Shown: positions 44,458 to 56,884, counted from the first letter of the stretch. The stretch: 64,000 nucleotides of DNA from Clostridium sp. (GCA_022010015.1 CP091735.1:1612001-1676000), one strand, 5' to 3'. A program made the numbers and translations. The notes: generated by a model from the letters alone, not told the origin.

Positions 44458-45825
44458 TTAATTTTTTTCAAGCTATTGATTGGAGCTGGAATTTGCCCAC
44501 CACGGTTTATAAATTTAGCTGGACTTAATTTAGATATTTTCATTATTGGAGCATAGCCAAGTAAACCACCAAAATTTAAAATATCTCCTTCTTTTTTGCC
44601 AATTGCTGGTATAACTCTAACTGCTGTAGTTTTTGAATTAATCATTCCAATTGCAGCCTCATCAGCTATAAGGGCACTAATTACTTCCTTTGTTGTATCC
44701 CCAGGAATTACAATCATATCAAGTCCGACTGAGCATACAGCAGTCATTGCTTCTAGTCTTTCAATAGTTAATGAACCTTTTTTAGCAGCATCAATCATTC
44801 CGGCATCTTCACTTACAGGGATAAATGCTCCTGATAGTCCACCAACTCTACTTGAAGCCATAACTCCACCTTTTTTTACAGCATCATTTAGCATAGCAAG
44901 AGTTGCTGTAGTTCCACATGATCCACATTGCTCAAGGCCAATTTCCTCTAATATATGAGCAACACTATCACCAATTGCTGGAGTTGGAGCAAGCGATAAA
45001 TCAACAATACCAAAAGGAACGTTTAATCGTTTAGATGCTTCTACACCAACTAATTGACCCATTCTCGTAATTTTAAATGCTGTCTTTTTTATTATATCGG
45101 CAATTTCTGAAATTGATGCATTCTCACTTGCCTTTTTAATAGCACATCTAACTACTCCTGGACCAGAAACACCAACATTTATTACAGCGTCTGCTTCACC
45201 AACACCATGGAAAGCTCCAGCCATAAAAGGATTGTCCTCAACAGCATTACAAAAAACAACTAGCTTTGAAGCACCAATGCATTCTCTATCCTTCGTTAAT
45301 TCTGCTGTTTTTAAAACAATTTCACCCATTTTTTTAACAGCATCAAGATTAATTCCGGCCTTTGTTGAACCAATATTAATTGATGAACAAAGTCTTTCAG
45401 TAGATTTTTAATGCTTCAGGAATTGATTCAATTAATTCTAAATCACCAGGAGCATAGCCCTTTTGAACTAAAGCAGAATAACCGCCAATAAAATCAATTC
45501 CAATATCATGAGCAACCTTATCTAAGGTTTTTGGCATATAAAACTGGGTCGCCTTTTAGAAACACCTACAAGCATAGAAATGGGAGTTACAGAAACTCTT
45601 TTTATTTATAATTGGAATACCATAGGTTTTTAGCTATATCATTGCCAACCTTAACTAAATCTTTGGCAAGTCGGTATATTTTGTTATATACCTTTTTGCA
45701 AGATTCATTAATATCAGTATCCATACAATCTATTAAGGAAATTCCCATAGTTATTGTTTCTAATATCTAGCTTTTTCTTCTTCAATCATTCTTATTGTTT
45801 CTAATATTTCATTATTACTAAACAT
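44458..45825 (-). CDS. UPF0210 (PFL family) protein
   Basis: About 450 residues. The 290-residue C-terminal part is open: FCNAVEDNPFMAGAFHGVGE, CGTTATLAMLNDAVKKGG, GGLSGAFIPVSEDAGM and PGDTTKEVISALIADE. Reading the last T7 as 5 gives the usual end PINSLKN at 44458. The family is conserved in Firmicutes and always follows an ACT-domain gene (UPF0237), as here; its reaction is not known. ATG 45823-45825 with AAGAGGT upstream. Breaks lie between 45405 and 45770. The in-frame A7 at 44875 (VKKGG) shows that some runs of seven are genuine. Confidence 0.92.
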
Positions 45826-45836
45826 TTCTATACCTC

Positions 45837-46109
45837 TTATATTTTTGTGCATTGAATTAAATATATCTTCATGCATAACATGAATATTTAAATTATTATT
45901 CTTGCCAAATTCATTCATATAATCAACAAACTCAACAAAAATCCTTTTTTTAAATCATCAATATTAACGATCATAACCATCACAAAATAAGAATTTAGTA
46001 CAGATTGTGTTACTTCTTCAATATTTGCATTAAAGTTTGCACATTCATTGCTAACCTTTGCTAAAATACCAACATTGTCTTTACCTACTACTGATAAAAT
46101 TGCTTTCAT
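45837..46109 (-). CDS. ACT domain-containing protein (UPF0237)
   Basis: An 89-residue ACT domain, MKAILSVVGKDNVGILAKVS, ending DIFNSMHKI after correcting an A5 run at about 45842. ACT domains bind small ligands, often amino acids, and it is presumed to regulate its partner UPF0210. Stop TAA is 11 bases before that gene's ATG. One more break lies at about 45945. ATG 46107-46109. Confidence 0.9.
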
Positions 46110-46204
46110 ACTTCACCTCTAAATTTATATATACTTTCATTATACTATTTTTTTAATGAAAAGTCTAGGATAAAAATGTCACTACCCTTTAACTTCAAAT
46201 AAAA

Positions 46205-46239
46205 AAATGTGTAATATCAAATTGATATCACACATTTAA
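46205..46239 (-). terminator. Strong terminator after the pectate-lyase-like gene
   Basis: A near-perfect 15-bp stem AAATGTGTAATATCA / TGATATCACACATTT with AAT loop, flanked by A7, directly after the stop at 46243. Confidence 0.9.
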
Positions 46240-46242
46240 ATA

Positions 46243-49200
46243 TTATTTCAATGTAGCATAATTATTAACTATTGTCCAATACTCAAAATCAAAACAAGCA
46301 ACTGTTTTCCACCAGTTCTCATTTAAACCAAAGTATGTTGTATTTGCTTCACAATTATCAGAACCCATTCCATAGGTACCAATAGAAATTGTATTTCCAC
46401 CCTTAGTATAATCATCACTATTAGAATTTCCAAGAAGGGTTCTATTATCTGTATGAGTAACAGCAAGCTCAACCTCAACAACTGCGTTAGTAATTGTAGC
46501 ATATGTTGTAGCCTTATCAATAGATCCAATCATACCACCGCAATATTTATTAGCAGTTAAGGTACCAATGTATAAAGCATTAGTAATATTCAAATAGCCA
46601 CCTATTTTCTCATTTTTAAATCTTCCAACAATACCACCAGCAATAGTACCGCTGTTTGATGTAACATTTGTTTTTAACCTCGATATTAGTTAATGTATTC
46701 TTTGATGCACCATTATCATCCAAAAATACCACCAATTAATCCACCACCATAACGATATGTGAATGTTACTTTATGTTCTTCTTCATTAATAATAGAGCAT
46801 TGTGAAATATTATTTACACCTGAATTAATGGTTCCAACAAGACCACCAACACCTTCATAACCAGTTGATGAAACATTATAAAGCTTAACATTTTCTATTG
46901 TTGATCCATTTAAATAAGCTGCAAGCATTCCACAACCCTTAGTTGCTGCTTGAGATGTTTGAGTTACTGATGAATTTCTAATAATTAGGTTCTTTACAAT
47001 TCCACCCTTAATGTTAACAAAAATTCCTGGTAAATAATCATGTGAAATATTTAAATTACTGATTGTATGACCATTTCCATCTAAATAGCCAGCAAAAATA
47101 ATAGTCATTTGAAACCTTTTTTTCCAATCAAAACCAGTAAAATCAAGATCACATGTTAAAGCATAAGCTTTTAGGAGATGCATCAGTTACTGATGCCATC
47201 TTATAGAATTCCTCAACTGTGGAAATTGATTGCATTGCTGAAACATTCTTCTTTTCTGTAATTTTACATGTAATTGCATTTACTGAATCAATAGTAAAAT
47301 CATTTCTAGCAATTATTGCATAAATATCGCAGCTTAAAGTATCATTACCAACATTTAATTCAAATGCAAAAATCATTTGTAGTTAATGTATATTTTTTTG
47401 ATAGCCAAGGTTTCCCACTACTGTATTTGCATAAATAGATTTTGCATTTGGACGAGTTGCACCAGCAGGAACTGCTACAACATAAATATCACTAGTAACA
47501 CAATCAACGCTACCACTAATTTTTAACTTTACCATCAATGATATAATCACCAGTAAGATCAGTAATTTTTCGCATTTGTTATTGCAGATAAAATATTAAC
47601 TGAATATGTAATACTTTGCTCAATATCATAATTAGTTAATTTTATAATAACAGTTGCTTGATAAGTATTTCCAATCTCTAGATTTTTCACAAATATTTCC
47701 TGAAGCATCTGTATAAAAAAAGTTTCAACAGTGAAATCCTTATTATAATCTAAATAGCCACCATTTGGATCATTTAAATCTTGAACTCTTAATACACTAC
47801 CTTCATCAATTACCTTGTCGCTAGCTGTTACAACTTGATCGTAATAGCCAGTAACAACACCTATATTTGGTGCTAAAGCTTTAACAACAAAATTAAATTC
47901 CTTTTCTAGGCTTTTAGTATTACCAGAGTCATCAGTGTAACTTAGCTTCGCTGTTAATACAACATTTTGGTCAGTATTGCCACGAGTTACAACAGCCGTA
48001 CCTTTAAATACTTCGCCACTTGCATCAATAACTTTATTATCTGATGATTTCCAAGTTATTGTAACATTTTTTTATAAGCAGCGCTTGGAAGCTTAAAGTT
48101 TTTGTAAACTGCTTCATTTATATAAGGTGTATATAGAAATTTATAAGCTTGATTTAACATAGCATTAACATCATCAGTTAAATCAATATCTTTAGCATCT
48201 TCGTTGAAATATAATAAATTCTTATCATATTCAAATTGATTACTTAATTGAAGATTTGCACCAATTCTCTTACCACTTGCATATGTTAATAATTTATCAT
48301 CTACTAATTTTTAAATAATCACCTAAATTAATAGTTCCATCACTATTTCTTAATAAAGAATGTAAATCTGATTCAATATTAGGCATTGTAATACTCGCGA
48401 ATATATTTGCATCCAAATCACTAATTAATTTACCACAAGCAGTATCATAAATACTATTTGCCTCAAAATAATCATTAAATGCATAATATTTTTGTACCAA
48501 CGTTTTCACTTTGATCTGCAGTAAATGTAAAGCGAAGGATAGAATTGCTTATTGCTCCTCTAACGTCATCACCATTAATATACTTACTTGAATTTGTATC
48601 AAATGATAATAATCCATAATAACAGTTATTAGCCTTTGATGAATTTCTAGCTAAATTGAAATTATCCTTTGAATGATCTGATAAGCCATTATTGAAGGCT
48701 GTACAATTACGAATAATAATTGTTCCTGGATTTGAGTTATCTGTAAATCCATGTGATTGATTGCCCCAAGCAGCAGAATTTTTCAACAATTACATGACCA
48801 CTCATATTACTTCCACCAAGCTTAAAGCCATTTCCATCACCAGCAACACTGCTTGATGAATTAGTAAGTAATCCGTTATTAAATGCTAAGCAGTTTCTAA
48901 TAATTATTGTTCCAATAGTACCTGAATTACTCTTTGCATATAAATCATAACCATCATCTGAATTTGAATAAGCAATACAACCATCAAAAAAATATTATTA
49001 CCACATGTTAATTTAGCTGCAAAGCCATCAGCATTCTCACCTGTTGCATCTGAATTATTAAAAGGTGTGCAATTTAAAATTAAATTGTTTGCAGGCCATG
49101 TTTCAATTGTTGGTTGCTTTTTCTGCATCAAAACGAGATATTTGTAAGCCTGTATCACGATTTTCTGTTAAAATAAGGCCTTCAACAATATTATTGCTTC

Positions 49201-50104
49201 CGCCAACAAGAACACCATTATCACCAGCACGCTTTATAGTCATATTCTTTAAATGATAATAATCACCATTGATTTGAACTCCACGATTTGAATCAGCTAA
49301 TGCCATCTCTTTTAAAAATCAAATTCTGCACCATTACCATTAATTGTTACCATTTTTATATTTTTAGTTCCACCAGTATCATATGGTAATATTACTCTTC
49401 TACTTAAATTATAAGTTTCCTTCTTTAAGTTAATAGTAACACCTGGCGCAACTGAATATGCTGCAGTATAGATATCAAGCGGACTAGCTTCAGTTCCTGC
49501 ACCTGATGGTGTACCATTTGCTGAAACATAAATTGTAGTACCCTCATCAAATTTCCAACGAGCATATAAATCAATTGCTGCTGAAATAGGAATTGTATTA
49601 TCATATAGATTAATATATGTATCATCTACATACCAACCCATAAATGTTGCATTATTTCTTTTTGGCTCTTCAAGACTTAATATTGTTCCATATTTTGCAT
49701 TAATTGTTTCATCAGCAACAACATCAGAATTATAATGCAATGTAACAGCAATATCTTTAGCTGTATATCTTGCATATAAAATTAATTCATTGTTTGGCAT
49801 TATTCCATCAAACACCTTGGTAAGTGCTTCATCAGTACACCACGTATCAAATGAATAACCATTTTTTGTAGGCTTTGGAAGCTTAGCTGAAACGTCCTCA
49901 CCTACTGCAACATCACTTAAAACACGGCTTGATAATGTACCACCATTAGTCGTGAAAATGATATTATATTTTTGAACTTCACCACTAATAGACGAATTAG
50001 GAGTATTTGCACTATCAGAAGGCTTAGGGTTATTTCCACAAGCTGCAAGCACAAAGGAAGCTCCAACTAGCATCGACCCAATTATTCCTTTTTAATTTCT
50101 TCAT
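46243..50104 (-). CDS. Giant lipoprotein with InlB-type repeats and a PL9-like pectate lyase beta-helix
   Basis: About 1,280 residues. The signal peptide GSMLVGASFVLAACGNN has a lipobox (LAAC). Two Listeria/Bacteroides repeats follow (NGYSFDTWCTDEAL...YARYT; FMGWYVDDTYINLY...YARWK). Then comes a right-handed beta-helix with VLVGGSNNIVEG, NRDTGLQIS, NADGFAAKLT and NSDDGYDLY, which match the Ca-binding and catalytic-Lys blocks of PL9 pectate lyases. Next are an Ig-like region (KNVTITWKSSDNKVI), an OB-like segment (TGDYIIDGKVKISGSV) and a second beta-helix of GLUG-like repeats (GGLVGTINSG, GGMIGSIDKA). The expected role is surface binding and cleavage of pectin. ATG 50102-50104 with GAGGTG upstream. 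About a dozen A/T-run breaks. Confidence 0.82.
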
Positions 50105-50185
50105 TATAGCACCTCTTCTTTTTTTATAACTATAAGTTTACCATGAAAAACGCTTATTTTTTTCAATAATTGTTTTTTTGATATT

Positions 50186-50962
50186 TCATTTATTATTCAC
50201 ATTACCATAACGTTTATTTAATAAATTATTTTTCATCAATAAAAAAATCATTATCATAAAAGTAATTGTGATATCCTAGAAATAAATTGTTTAACAATGG
50301 TAATTTATAATATTTATTTTTTTACGATTTTTTTAATTTAAGATTATAATTTAAATGCTTCTTCAATAAAAAAATCTTCATATAAATAATTTCTCTTACG
50401 AACATTTTTTTATTAAAATTAACAAAAAAATAGCCAAAATAGCAAATAAAAAAATTATTCCTAATTGATATTTAATAATGAATATTAACAAAATTGGCAA
50501 AATAAATAAATTGATAATTAAGGATATCCTATAAGCGATACGATATGGTAAAAAAATACACATAAAATAATTTAATATATAAAAACCATCCATTGGCAAT
50601 ATAGGAATAATATTAAATATAATCATTCCTACATTTAATTTAAAAAAAGAAAAATTATTATTAGCTATAAAGGCAATTATGGCAATAATAAAATTAAAAA
50701 AATATGCCAAATGAATAAATAAACAAATATCTTCTTATTTCTTCATCCTTAAAAAAACATTTATTTTTCAAATAGGCGCCAATGGGTAAAAGAGTAATTT
50801 CATTTATCTTAATTTTTATAAATTTTTCAAAATAATTAAATGTCCTAGCTCATGAATTAGTATTGTAAATATAATAGCAATAAGCCTTCTTTGATAAATT
50901 GTAAAAAAATAATCGAAACCTAAAAAAATAATAATAGATAGCTGATTTTATATTTTTTTCAT
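50186..50962 (-). CDS. spoIVFB: Site-2 protease of the SpoIVFB family with an unusual C-terminal tail
   Basis: An M50 intramembrane metalloprotease. The zinc motif is ILIHELGHLIIL and the second metal motif IIPILPMDGFYIL, within about six helices. SpoIVFB cleaves pro-SigK in sporulation. As written the frame stops at 50396. Reading seven A7/T7 runs as 5 keeps one frame open to a TGA at 50186, adding about 70 basic, tyrosine-rich residues (NLFLGYHNYFYDNDFLL) in place of the CBS domain of the Bacillus protein. ATG 50960-50962. An M50 protease of another role cannot be excluded. Confidence 0.7.
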
Positions 50963-51015
50963 TATTGATTATTAGCTTTGACTTAAATAAATCATCATTT
51001 TTCAGTTTTTAATTA

Positions 51016-51422
51016 TTACAAAAACCATTTATGCTCGCAATTTTTTTGATTAGGTAAAAAGCTCTCATAAATGTTTAAATAGGTATCATTTAAATTATGT
51101 AATTCAATTTTGCCTATCGATGTATCTAAATATAAATTATTTTTTTATCCCTTTTGTAGCATATTCCACTATATGGAAGACTTAATTCACTACCTGCAAA
51201 ATTACAATAAATATATTCATCATCACAGTTATAACTAATTACATCAATATAATTATTACTAACCTCATTGGCAAAAATTTGTTCCAAATATTATCTTAGT
51301 AATTCCTTTTTAAAGAAAAATTCACTTTTTGTATATTGAATGAAACTATTTTTTTAAATAGCAAAAGCATCATAAATATAAAGATAATTCCTCCTACAAA
51401 TTTAAAGATTATTTTTCTTCAT
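51016..51422 (-). CDS. Single-pass membrane protein, SpoIVFA-like candidate
   Basis: About 130 residues. An N-terminal membrane anchor MKKIIFKFVGGIIFIFMMLL is followed by an outside domain with YIYCNFAGSELSLPYSGI, DTSIGKIELHNLNDTYLN and QKNCEHKW. Position just upstream of the SpoIVFB-like gene and the strand pattern resemble the degenerate LytM domain of SpoIVFA, which holds SpoIVFB inactive. The sequence match is weak. ATG 51420-51422 with GAGGGTG upstream. Four A/T-run breaks. Confidence 0.45.
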
Positions 51423-51433
51423 TAAAATCACCC

Positions 51434-52142
51434 TCATAAGATTTTTATGCTTTTATCAAGACATGATGAATCATTTTCTAAAAAAGAATAATATTTATTT
51501 CTACCTATTATAATATGGTCAATAAAGGCAATGTCAAATAACTTAGCTGATGCTGCAAGCATTGACGTTGTTTTAATATCACTTTCGGAAGGACTAATCT
51601 CACCACTTGGATGATTATGAACTAAAATTAAACCATACGCTTCAAGCTCTAAAGCATTTTTTTAATTATTTTACGAATTGATATATTAACAAAAAGCTAT
51701 ATCGCCCTCATTTATTAATACCCGTTTAATTACCGAGGCCTTCGTGTTTAAATAAATTGCATATGCACATTCACTAAATTTATTTTTTTAAGATAAGGAG
51801 CTATATATCTATAAACATCCAAAGCATTACTTAAAATTAATTCTTTTTGCTTCAAAGCTTAAGGAACGCTTTGCGATTTCAAAAAGCTGCTAAAATTGAG
51901 GTAGCCTTACTAATATTTATTCCCTTAATCTTAACTAAATTCTCATAGGATAATTCACTAAATTCTCTTAAATTATATTTTTTTCATTATATCATTTGCA
52001 AGCTCAAGAGCGGATTTTTCCTTTAATACCACTACCAATTAAAATTGCTATTAGTTCTTCACTTGCTAAATTATGAGGCCCATATTTTATTAGTTTTTTT
52101 CTCGCGGTCTTAGATCAACACTTAAATCTTTTTAATTTTCAT
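51434..52142 (-). CDS. radC: RadC family JAB-domain protein
   Basis: The start MKIKDLSVDLRPREKLIKYG leads to a helix-hairpin-helix part (LIAILIGSGIKGKSALELA). The C-terminal JAB metal site is HNHPSGEISPSESD. The family is linked to DNA repair or recombination by name but its activity is unsettled. In Bacillus it lies in the mreBCD-minCD-spoIVF region, in agreement with the neighbours here. ATG 52140-52142 with AGGTGATG upstream. Seven or more breaks, all in A/T runs. Stop TGA at 51434. Confidence 0.87.
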
Positions 52143-52225
52143 AATATCATCACCTAAAGTTAAGGATAATATTAATTTCTTTATTTTTGCAATTAAATTT
52201 TTAATTGATAAAAAAATATTGAGAA

Positions 52226-52262
52226 AAAAAGGAGATAGTTTAAATAAATTATCTCCTTTAGC
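52226..52262 (-). terminator. valS terminator
   Basis: AAAGGAGATAA / TTATCTCCTTT with U-rich flank lies four bases after the valS stop. Confidence 0.88.
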
Positions 52263-52265
52263 AAA

Positions 52266-54878
52266 TTATTTAATTTGTTTATTAACATCCTCAATATGCT
52301 TACATACTTCATCATATTGCTTTTCATAGGAAGCAAGCTTATCCTTTTCATTTTGAACCTTAGCTTCAGGAGCTTTAGCAAGGAAGTTAGCATTACTTAA
52401 AATACCCTTGCTTCTTGTAAGCTCAGCTTCAAGCTTTTTCTTTTCACCTAAAAGGTTCTTTAAAACCTCATTTAAATCAACTAAATCATTTGTTGGGATG
52501 TAAATTGTTTCTATGTCTAATACATAAATTACACAATCATCAGTAAATTCTTTTTTTCATTTGTAATTAATAATTTACTAGGATTTAAGAATTTATCAAG
52601 ATAATTTTGACAAGCTGATAAAGACTTAGCAGTATCTAAATTTGCAACGATATTAATTGCAATTTTAACACTTGGAGCCTTGTTTGCCTTAGCTCTTTCA
52701 TTTCTTACAGAGGTGATAATTGCCATAACATTTTTCCATAACCTTTGTTTCTTCTGTAAAATCAAAATTAGGATTTACAGTAGGCCACTCTTCAATCATT
52801 ATTGAAGATTTATTGTGAGGCAATGTTTGATAAATTTCTTCAGTTACAAAAAGGAATTATTGGATGAAGTAGTTTAATAATAGCCATTAAAACATAATAT
52901 AAGACATTCTTAGTAGCTAAAACATTAGTAGCGTTGTTACTACTTAAATCAACCTTAGCTATTTCAACATACCAAGAAGCAAAAATCATTCCAAACGAAA
53001 TTATATAATGCCTTGCTTCCTTCAGCAAAGTCGTATTTATCAAAATTGTAATCAACCGTACGTATTACATTATTTAATTTTGCTAAAATCCATTTTGCAG
53101 CATAATTTAATTCTATATTATTCAAATCAACAATTGTAAAATCATCACCTAAATTCATTAAAACATATCTTGCAATATTCCAAATTTTATTTAGGTAATT
53201 CCATGAAGCCTCAATTTTTGTCTCATCATAACGTAGGTCAAGACCAGGTGCACTATTAGTATTTAGGAAATATCTTAAAGAGTCAGTACCATATTTAGCA
53301 ATAACATCAAATGGATCAATACCATTTCCTAATGATTTAGACATCTTTCTTCCCTGTGAATCTCTTATCAAGCCATGAATTAAAATGTCCTTAAATGGTG
53401 CTTTTCCTGTAAACTCAATTCCTTGGAAAAGCATTCTAGCTACCCAGAAGAAAATAATATCATATCCTGTTACAAGTGTATTTGTTGGATAATATCTTTC
53501 AAAATCAGCAGTTTTATTTGGCCAACCAAGTGTTGCAAAAGGCCAAAGTGCACTACTAAACCAAGTATCAAATACATCCTCATCCTGAATGTAGCCCTCT
53601 CCTGGACAAGTTTTAGAAATAACTACATCATCACCCTTATACCAGGCAGGAATTCGATGGCCCCACCATAATTGACGTGAAATACACCAATCCTGAATAT
53701 TTGAAAGCCAATGCTCTAAGGTTTGCTTAAAGCGTTCAGGAACAAACTGATATTCCTTATTTTCTAAAACCTGCTTAGCAAGTCCATCCATTTTTACAAA
53801 CCATTGCTTTGATAATCTAGGCTCAACAACAACACCTGTTCTTTCAGAATGTCCTACATTATGAACAATTGGTTCTTCTTTAACAAATAATCCTAAATTT
53901 TTTTCAGATCATTTATTAAGGCAGTACGGCATTCAAATCGATCCATTCCCTCGTATTTCCCTGCCATTTGATTCATTGTTCCATCTTCATTCATACAAAG
54001 TGGCATTGGAAGCTTATGACGTAAACCAACCTCAAAATCGTTTGGATCATGAGCAGGTGTTACCTTAACACAACCAGTACCAAACTCCATATCAACATAG
54101 GAATCGCTGATAACAGGAATTTCAATTTTAGTTCCAGGAATATATACCATCTTTCCAACTATATTTTTATATCGCTCATCATCAGGATGAACCATTATAG
54201 CTTGGTCGGCAAACATTGTCTCTGGTCTTGTAGTAGCAATTAAAACACTGCCACTTCCATCAACAAATGGATAATTAAAATAATAAAATGCTCCTTTGTC
54301 TTCTTGATATACAACCTCAATATTTGATAGGGCAGTCTTAGCCTTTATATCCCAGTTAATAGTTCTTTCCCCTGATAAATCCAACCCTTATCATATAAAT
54401 CCTTAAATACCTTAAATACTGCATCACTTAAGCCTTCATCCATTGTAAATCTTTCACGAGTATAATCAAGACTTAAGCCTAAAGATGCCCATTGCTTATG
54501 AATAATATTTGCATATTCTTCCTTCCAATGCCAAGCATGCTTTAAATACTCCTCACGACCAAGATCATATCTAGATATGCCTTGTTCAGCAAGCTTTTGA
54601 TCAACCTTAGCCTGAGTTGCAATTCCAGCATGATCACAGCCTGGTAGCCAAAGTGCATCATATCCTTGCATTCTCTTTCTTCTAATAATCATATCCTGAA
54701 TTGAGGTATCCCAAGAATGTCCTAAGTGTAATCTTCCTGTAACATTTGGAGGAGGTAAAACAATAGCATATGGCTTTTTACTAGTATCACCAGCAGTAAA
54801 ATAGCCACCCTTTAGCCAAAAATTATATTTTCCTTCTTCAACCTCTTTATGATCATATTTTGTTTTCATCTCTTTCAT
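52266..54878 (-). CDS. valS: Valyl-tRNA synthetase
   Basis: ValRS charges tRNA-Val. NVTGRLHLGHSWD (HIGH), GRKMSKSLGNGID (KMSKS), WCISRQLWWGHRIPAW and the C-terminal coiled coil (KKKLEAELTRSK to the end NKQIK) are all seen. About 870 residues. ATG 54876-54878 lies within the end of the GNAT gene. Breaks at 54372 (probably a G run), 53905, 53797, 52990, 52840, 52735, 52548 and near 52190. Last gene of the T-box-led operon. Confidence 0.94.
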
Positions 54879-55414
54879 TTTCCATCATCCTTTCATATTC
54901 ATCCTTAGTCATTGAATACCATTTTGCATCAACAACCTCACCATTATACAATTTTTTTATATTTTCTAAATAACCCTTCATATTGAAATCCAAGCTTATT
55001 AATGACCCGCTCACTCCTTAAATTATAAGTGAAATGTCCACATCCTATTATATCTATGTCAAGCTTATTAAAGGCATAATCTAGCATCAAACGAGCAGCC
55101 TCTAAAGCATATTCTTTCCCCCAAGCCTCCTGTTTAATTGAAAAGCCTAGGTTTCTAGCATTAACCTTATTTCTAAATGTATTAGCATATAAGCTTATAG
55201 TTCCAATAAATTCCTTAGAGTCTTTTAAACAAATACAAAATGTTTCTCTATTAATCATATGTGAATATAAAACGTTTTTTTGCTACATCAAGACTTGGAA
55301 AGGGCTGCCACCCAGCATTATAGCCAATAATTGATTTCTACCAAACATAAATAAATCATTTGCATCACTAAATTTAAAATCTCTTATTATTAATCTTTTA
55401 CCAATTAGCTTCAT
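54853..55414 (-). CDS. GNAT family N-acetyltransferase (RimJ/RimL-like)
   Basis: MKLIGKRLIIRDFKFSDAND, IGTISLYANTFRN, LGFSIKQEAWGKEYALEA and NLRSERVINKLGFQYEG make a RimJ/RimL-type acetyltransferase of about 185 residues; the acetyl-CoA loop is in QEAWGKEYA. The target is unknown. ATG 55412-55414, three bases after the CDF stop. After correcting A7 at about 54952-54958 it ends ENERDENKI, overlapping valS by 26 bases. Confidence 0.85.
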
Positions 55415-55417
55415 AAT

Positions 55418-56617
55418 TTACTCCAACACAAAATTGCGATCAAAATTAACAATCAAATAATATGTTTGATTTTCATTAATCAAAGCCTCATATAATCGAG
55501 CTAATATATCTTCTTTTTGATTTTTTTATATCTGCAGGTAATAAAACGTCAAAAAAATTAAATTAGTATGACTTGGCCCCTCTACAATCCTAAAATCATG
55601 AAGTGTTAATCTTTCATCAATTGCCTTAAGCTCATTAGCTAATATTTCTCTTAATCTAATAACATTAGGGCTTTTTATTATCTATGGGATCCATATGTAT
55701 TGTCAAAAGACAGCCATACTTTCCCCCAATCTCGCGCTCAATATTATCTATAATATCATGAATTTTATTAATATTTTCATCACTTGGTACCTCAACATGA
55801 CATGTCATAAAGCATTTAGTAGGACCATACATATGACATATAGGGTCATGTACTCCTAAAACATAAGGATACTTTTTTTATATCAGCAATTATTTTATTA
55901 ACAAAGCTAGGGTCAGCAGCATCTCCAAGCAAAGGATTAATACTATCCTTTACCAATCCTATACCACTAATTAATATAAAAAAATAGAAACTAATACACC
56001 TAAAATTCCATCTAAAGAAAATCCTAAATTAGGTATAAAGAAAGTAACAATACTTCCAACAAAAAAATAATACTAGTCGCTATCACATCATTTCGCGAAT
56101 CCATTGCCGTAGCTTCAAGTGCTACAGAATGAATTAGCTTACCAATTCTTTTTATTAAAAAAAGGCTTTTGCCAAATTTTTAATTAAAATTGATATTCCT
56201 AGTATAACCAAAACTAAAATATTAATTGTTGATTTTTTTCATTATTAATAATTTTTTTAAGACTGAATTATACCCAAGCTCAAAACCAACAAACAAAATA
56301 ATTATGGATACAATTAAGGAAGCAATATATTCCATTCTTTCATGACCAAAGGGATGCTCCTTATCAGGGGGCATTGCGCTTAGCTTAAAGCCAATAAGAG
56401 TTATTATTGAACTTCCCATATCTGATAGGTTATTAATACTATCCGCCATTATTGAAATACTGCCACTAATTATTCCTGCAAGCATTTTAATTACAAAAAG
56501 AATTAAATTGGAAAATACACCCACAAAAGTCGCAAGAATACCATGTGCGTCACGTACCTTCTTATTATTAACATCTTTGTAATTTTTTTAATAAACAATT
56601 TTTCTAAGTAAATTCAC
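55418..56617 (-). CDS. Cation diffusion facilitator family transporter
   Basis: A metal-cation efflux protein of about 390 residues. Metal-site helix MADSINNLSDMGSS, HPFGHERMEYIASL, and a C-terminal cytoplasmic domain with VHDPICHMYG and HVEVPSDENINKIHDII. Members export Zn, Fe, Co or Mn. The start is GTG 56615-56617 with GAGGTGAG upstream. Breaks at about 56585, 56245, 56060, 55975, 55875, 55680 and 55527. It is the first gene after a T-box leader and shares the operon with GNAT and valS; the metal exporter mntP lies just upstream. Confidence 0.87.
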
Positions 56618-56621
56618 CAAA

Positions 56622-56850
56622 CTCACCTCAAAATCCTTGAAAAAAATCCAAGGACGAAATATTCGCGGTACCACCTTAGTTCAGAATCAAATTCTGCACT
56701 TAATTGCTTTAACGCAGCAAACGATATAAGTTACTTAATTTCACAAATATAGCTCCAAGACTACCTTCTTCCTTATAGCTTTAGCTTTCCACCACCCAGC
56801 TAATCTCTTTAAGTCTAAAAACAGGAATACTCCTTCTCTTCAACGCTTTA
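56622..56850 (-). promoter_or_regulatory. T-box leader of the CDF-GNAT-valS operon (probably Val)
   Basis: The minus strand carries CTAAGGTGGTACCGCG (T-box core, about 56665-56680), a stem I region and a terminator TCCTTG / CAAGGA around U7 (56628-56650). The base of stem I (AGAC / GTCT) places GTA in GAAGGTAGTCTT as the likely specifier, a Val codon. valS is the only synthetase in the operon and fits. Confidence 0.85.
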
Positions 56851-56854
56851 TTTG

Positions 56855-56884
56855 ATTATATACCTTTTAGAAATAAAAAGTCAA
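56855..56884 (-). promoter_or_regulatory. Promoter of the CDF-GNAT-valS operon
   Basis: TTGACT, an 18-base spacer and TATAAT on the minus strand. The TATAAT box contains the TAA stop codon of mntP. Confidence 0.75.

Noticed and set aside
46243..49300. The repeated Asn/Gly-rich codons of the large lipoprotein gene as a tandem DNA repeat.
   Set aside because: The similarity is at the protein level (beta-helix rungs); no exact DNA repeat unit was seen.
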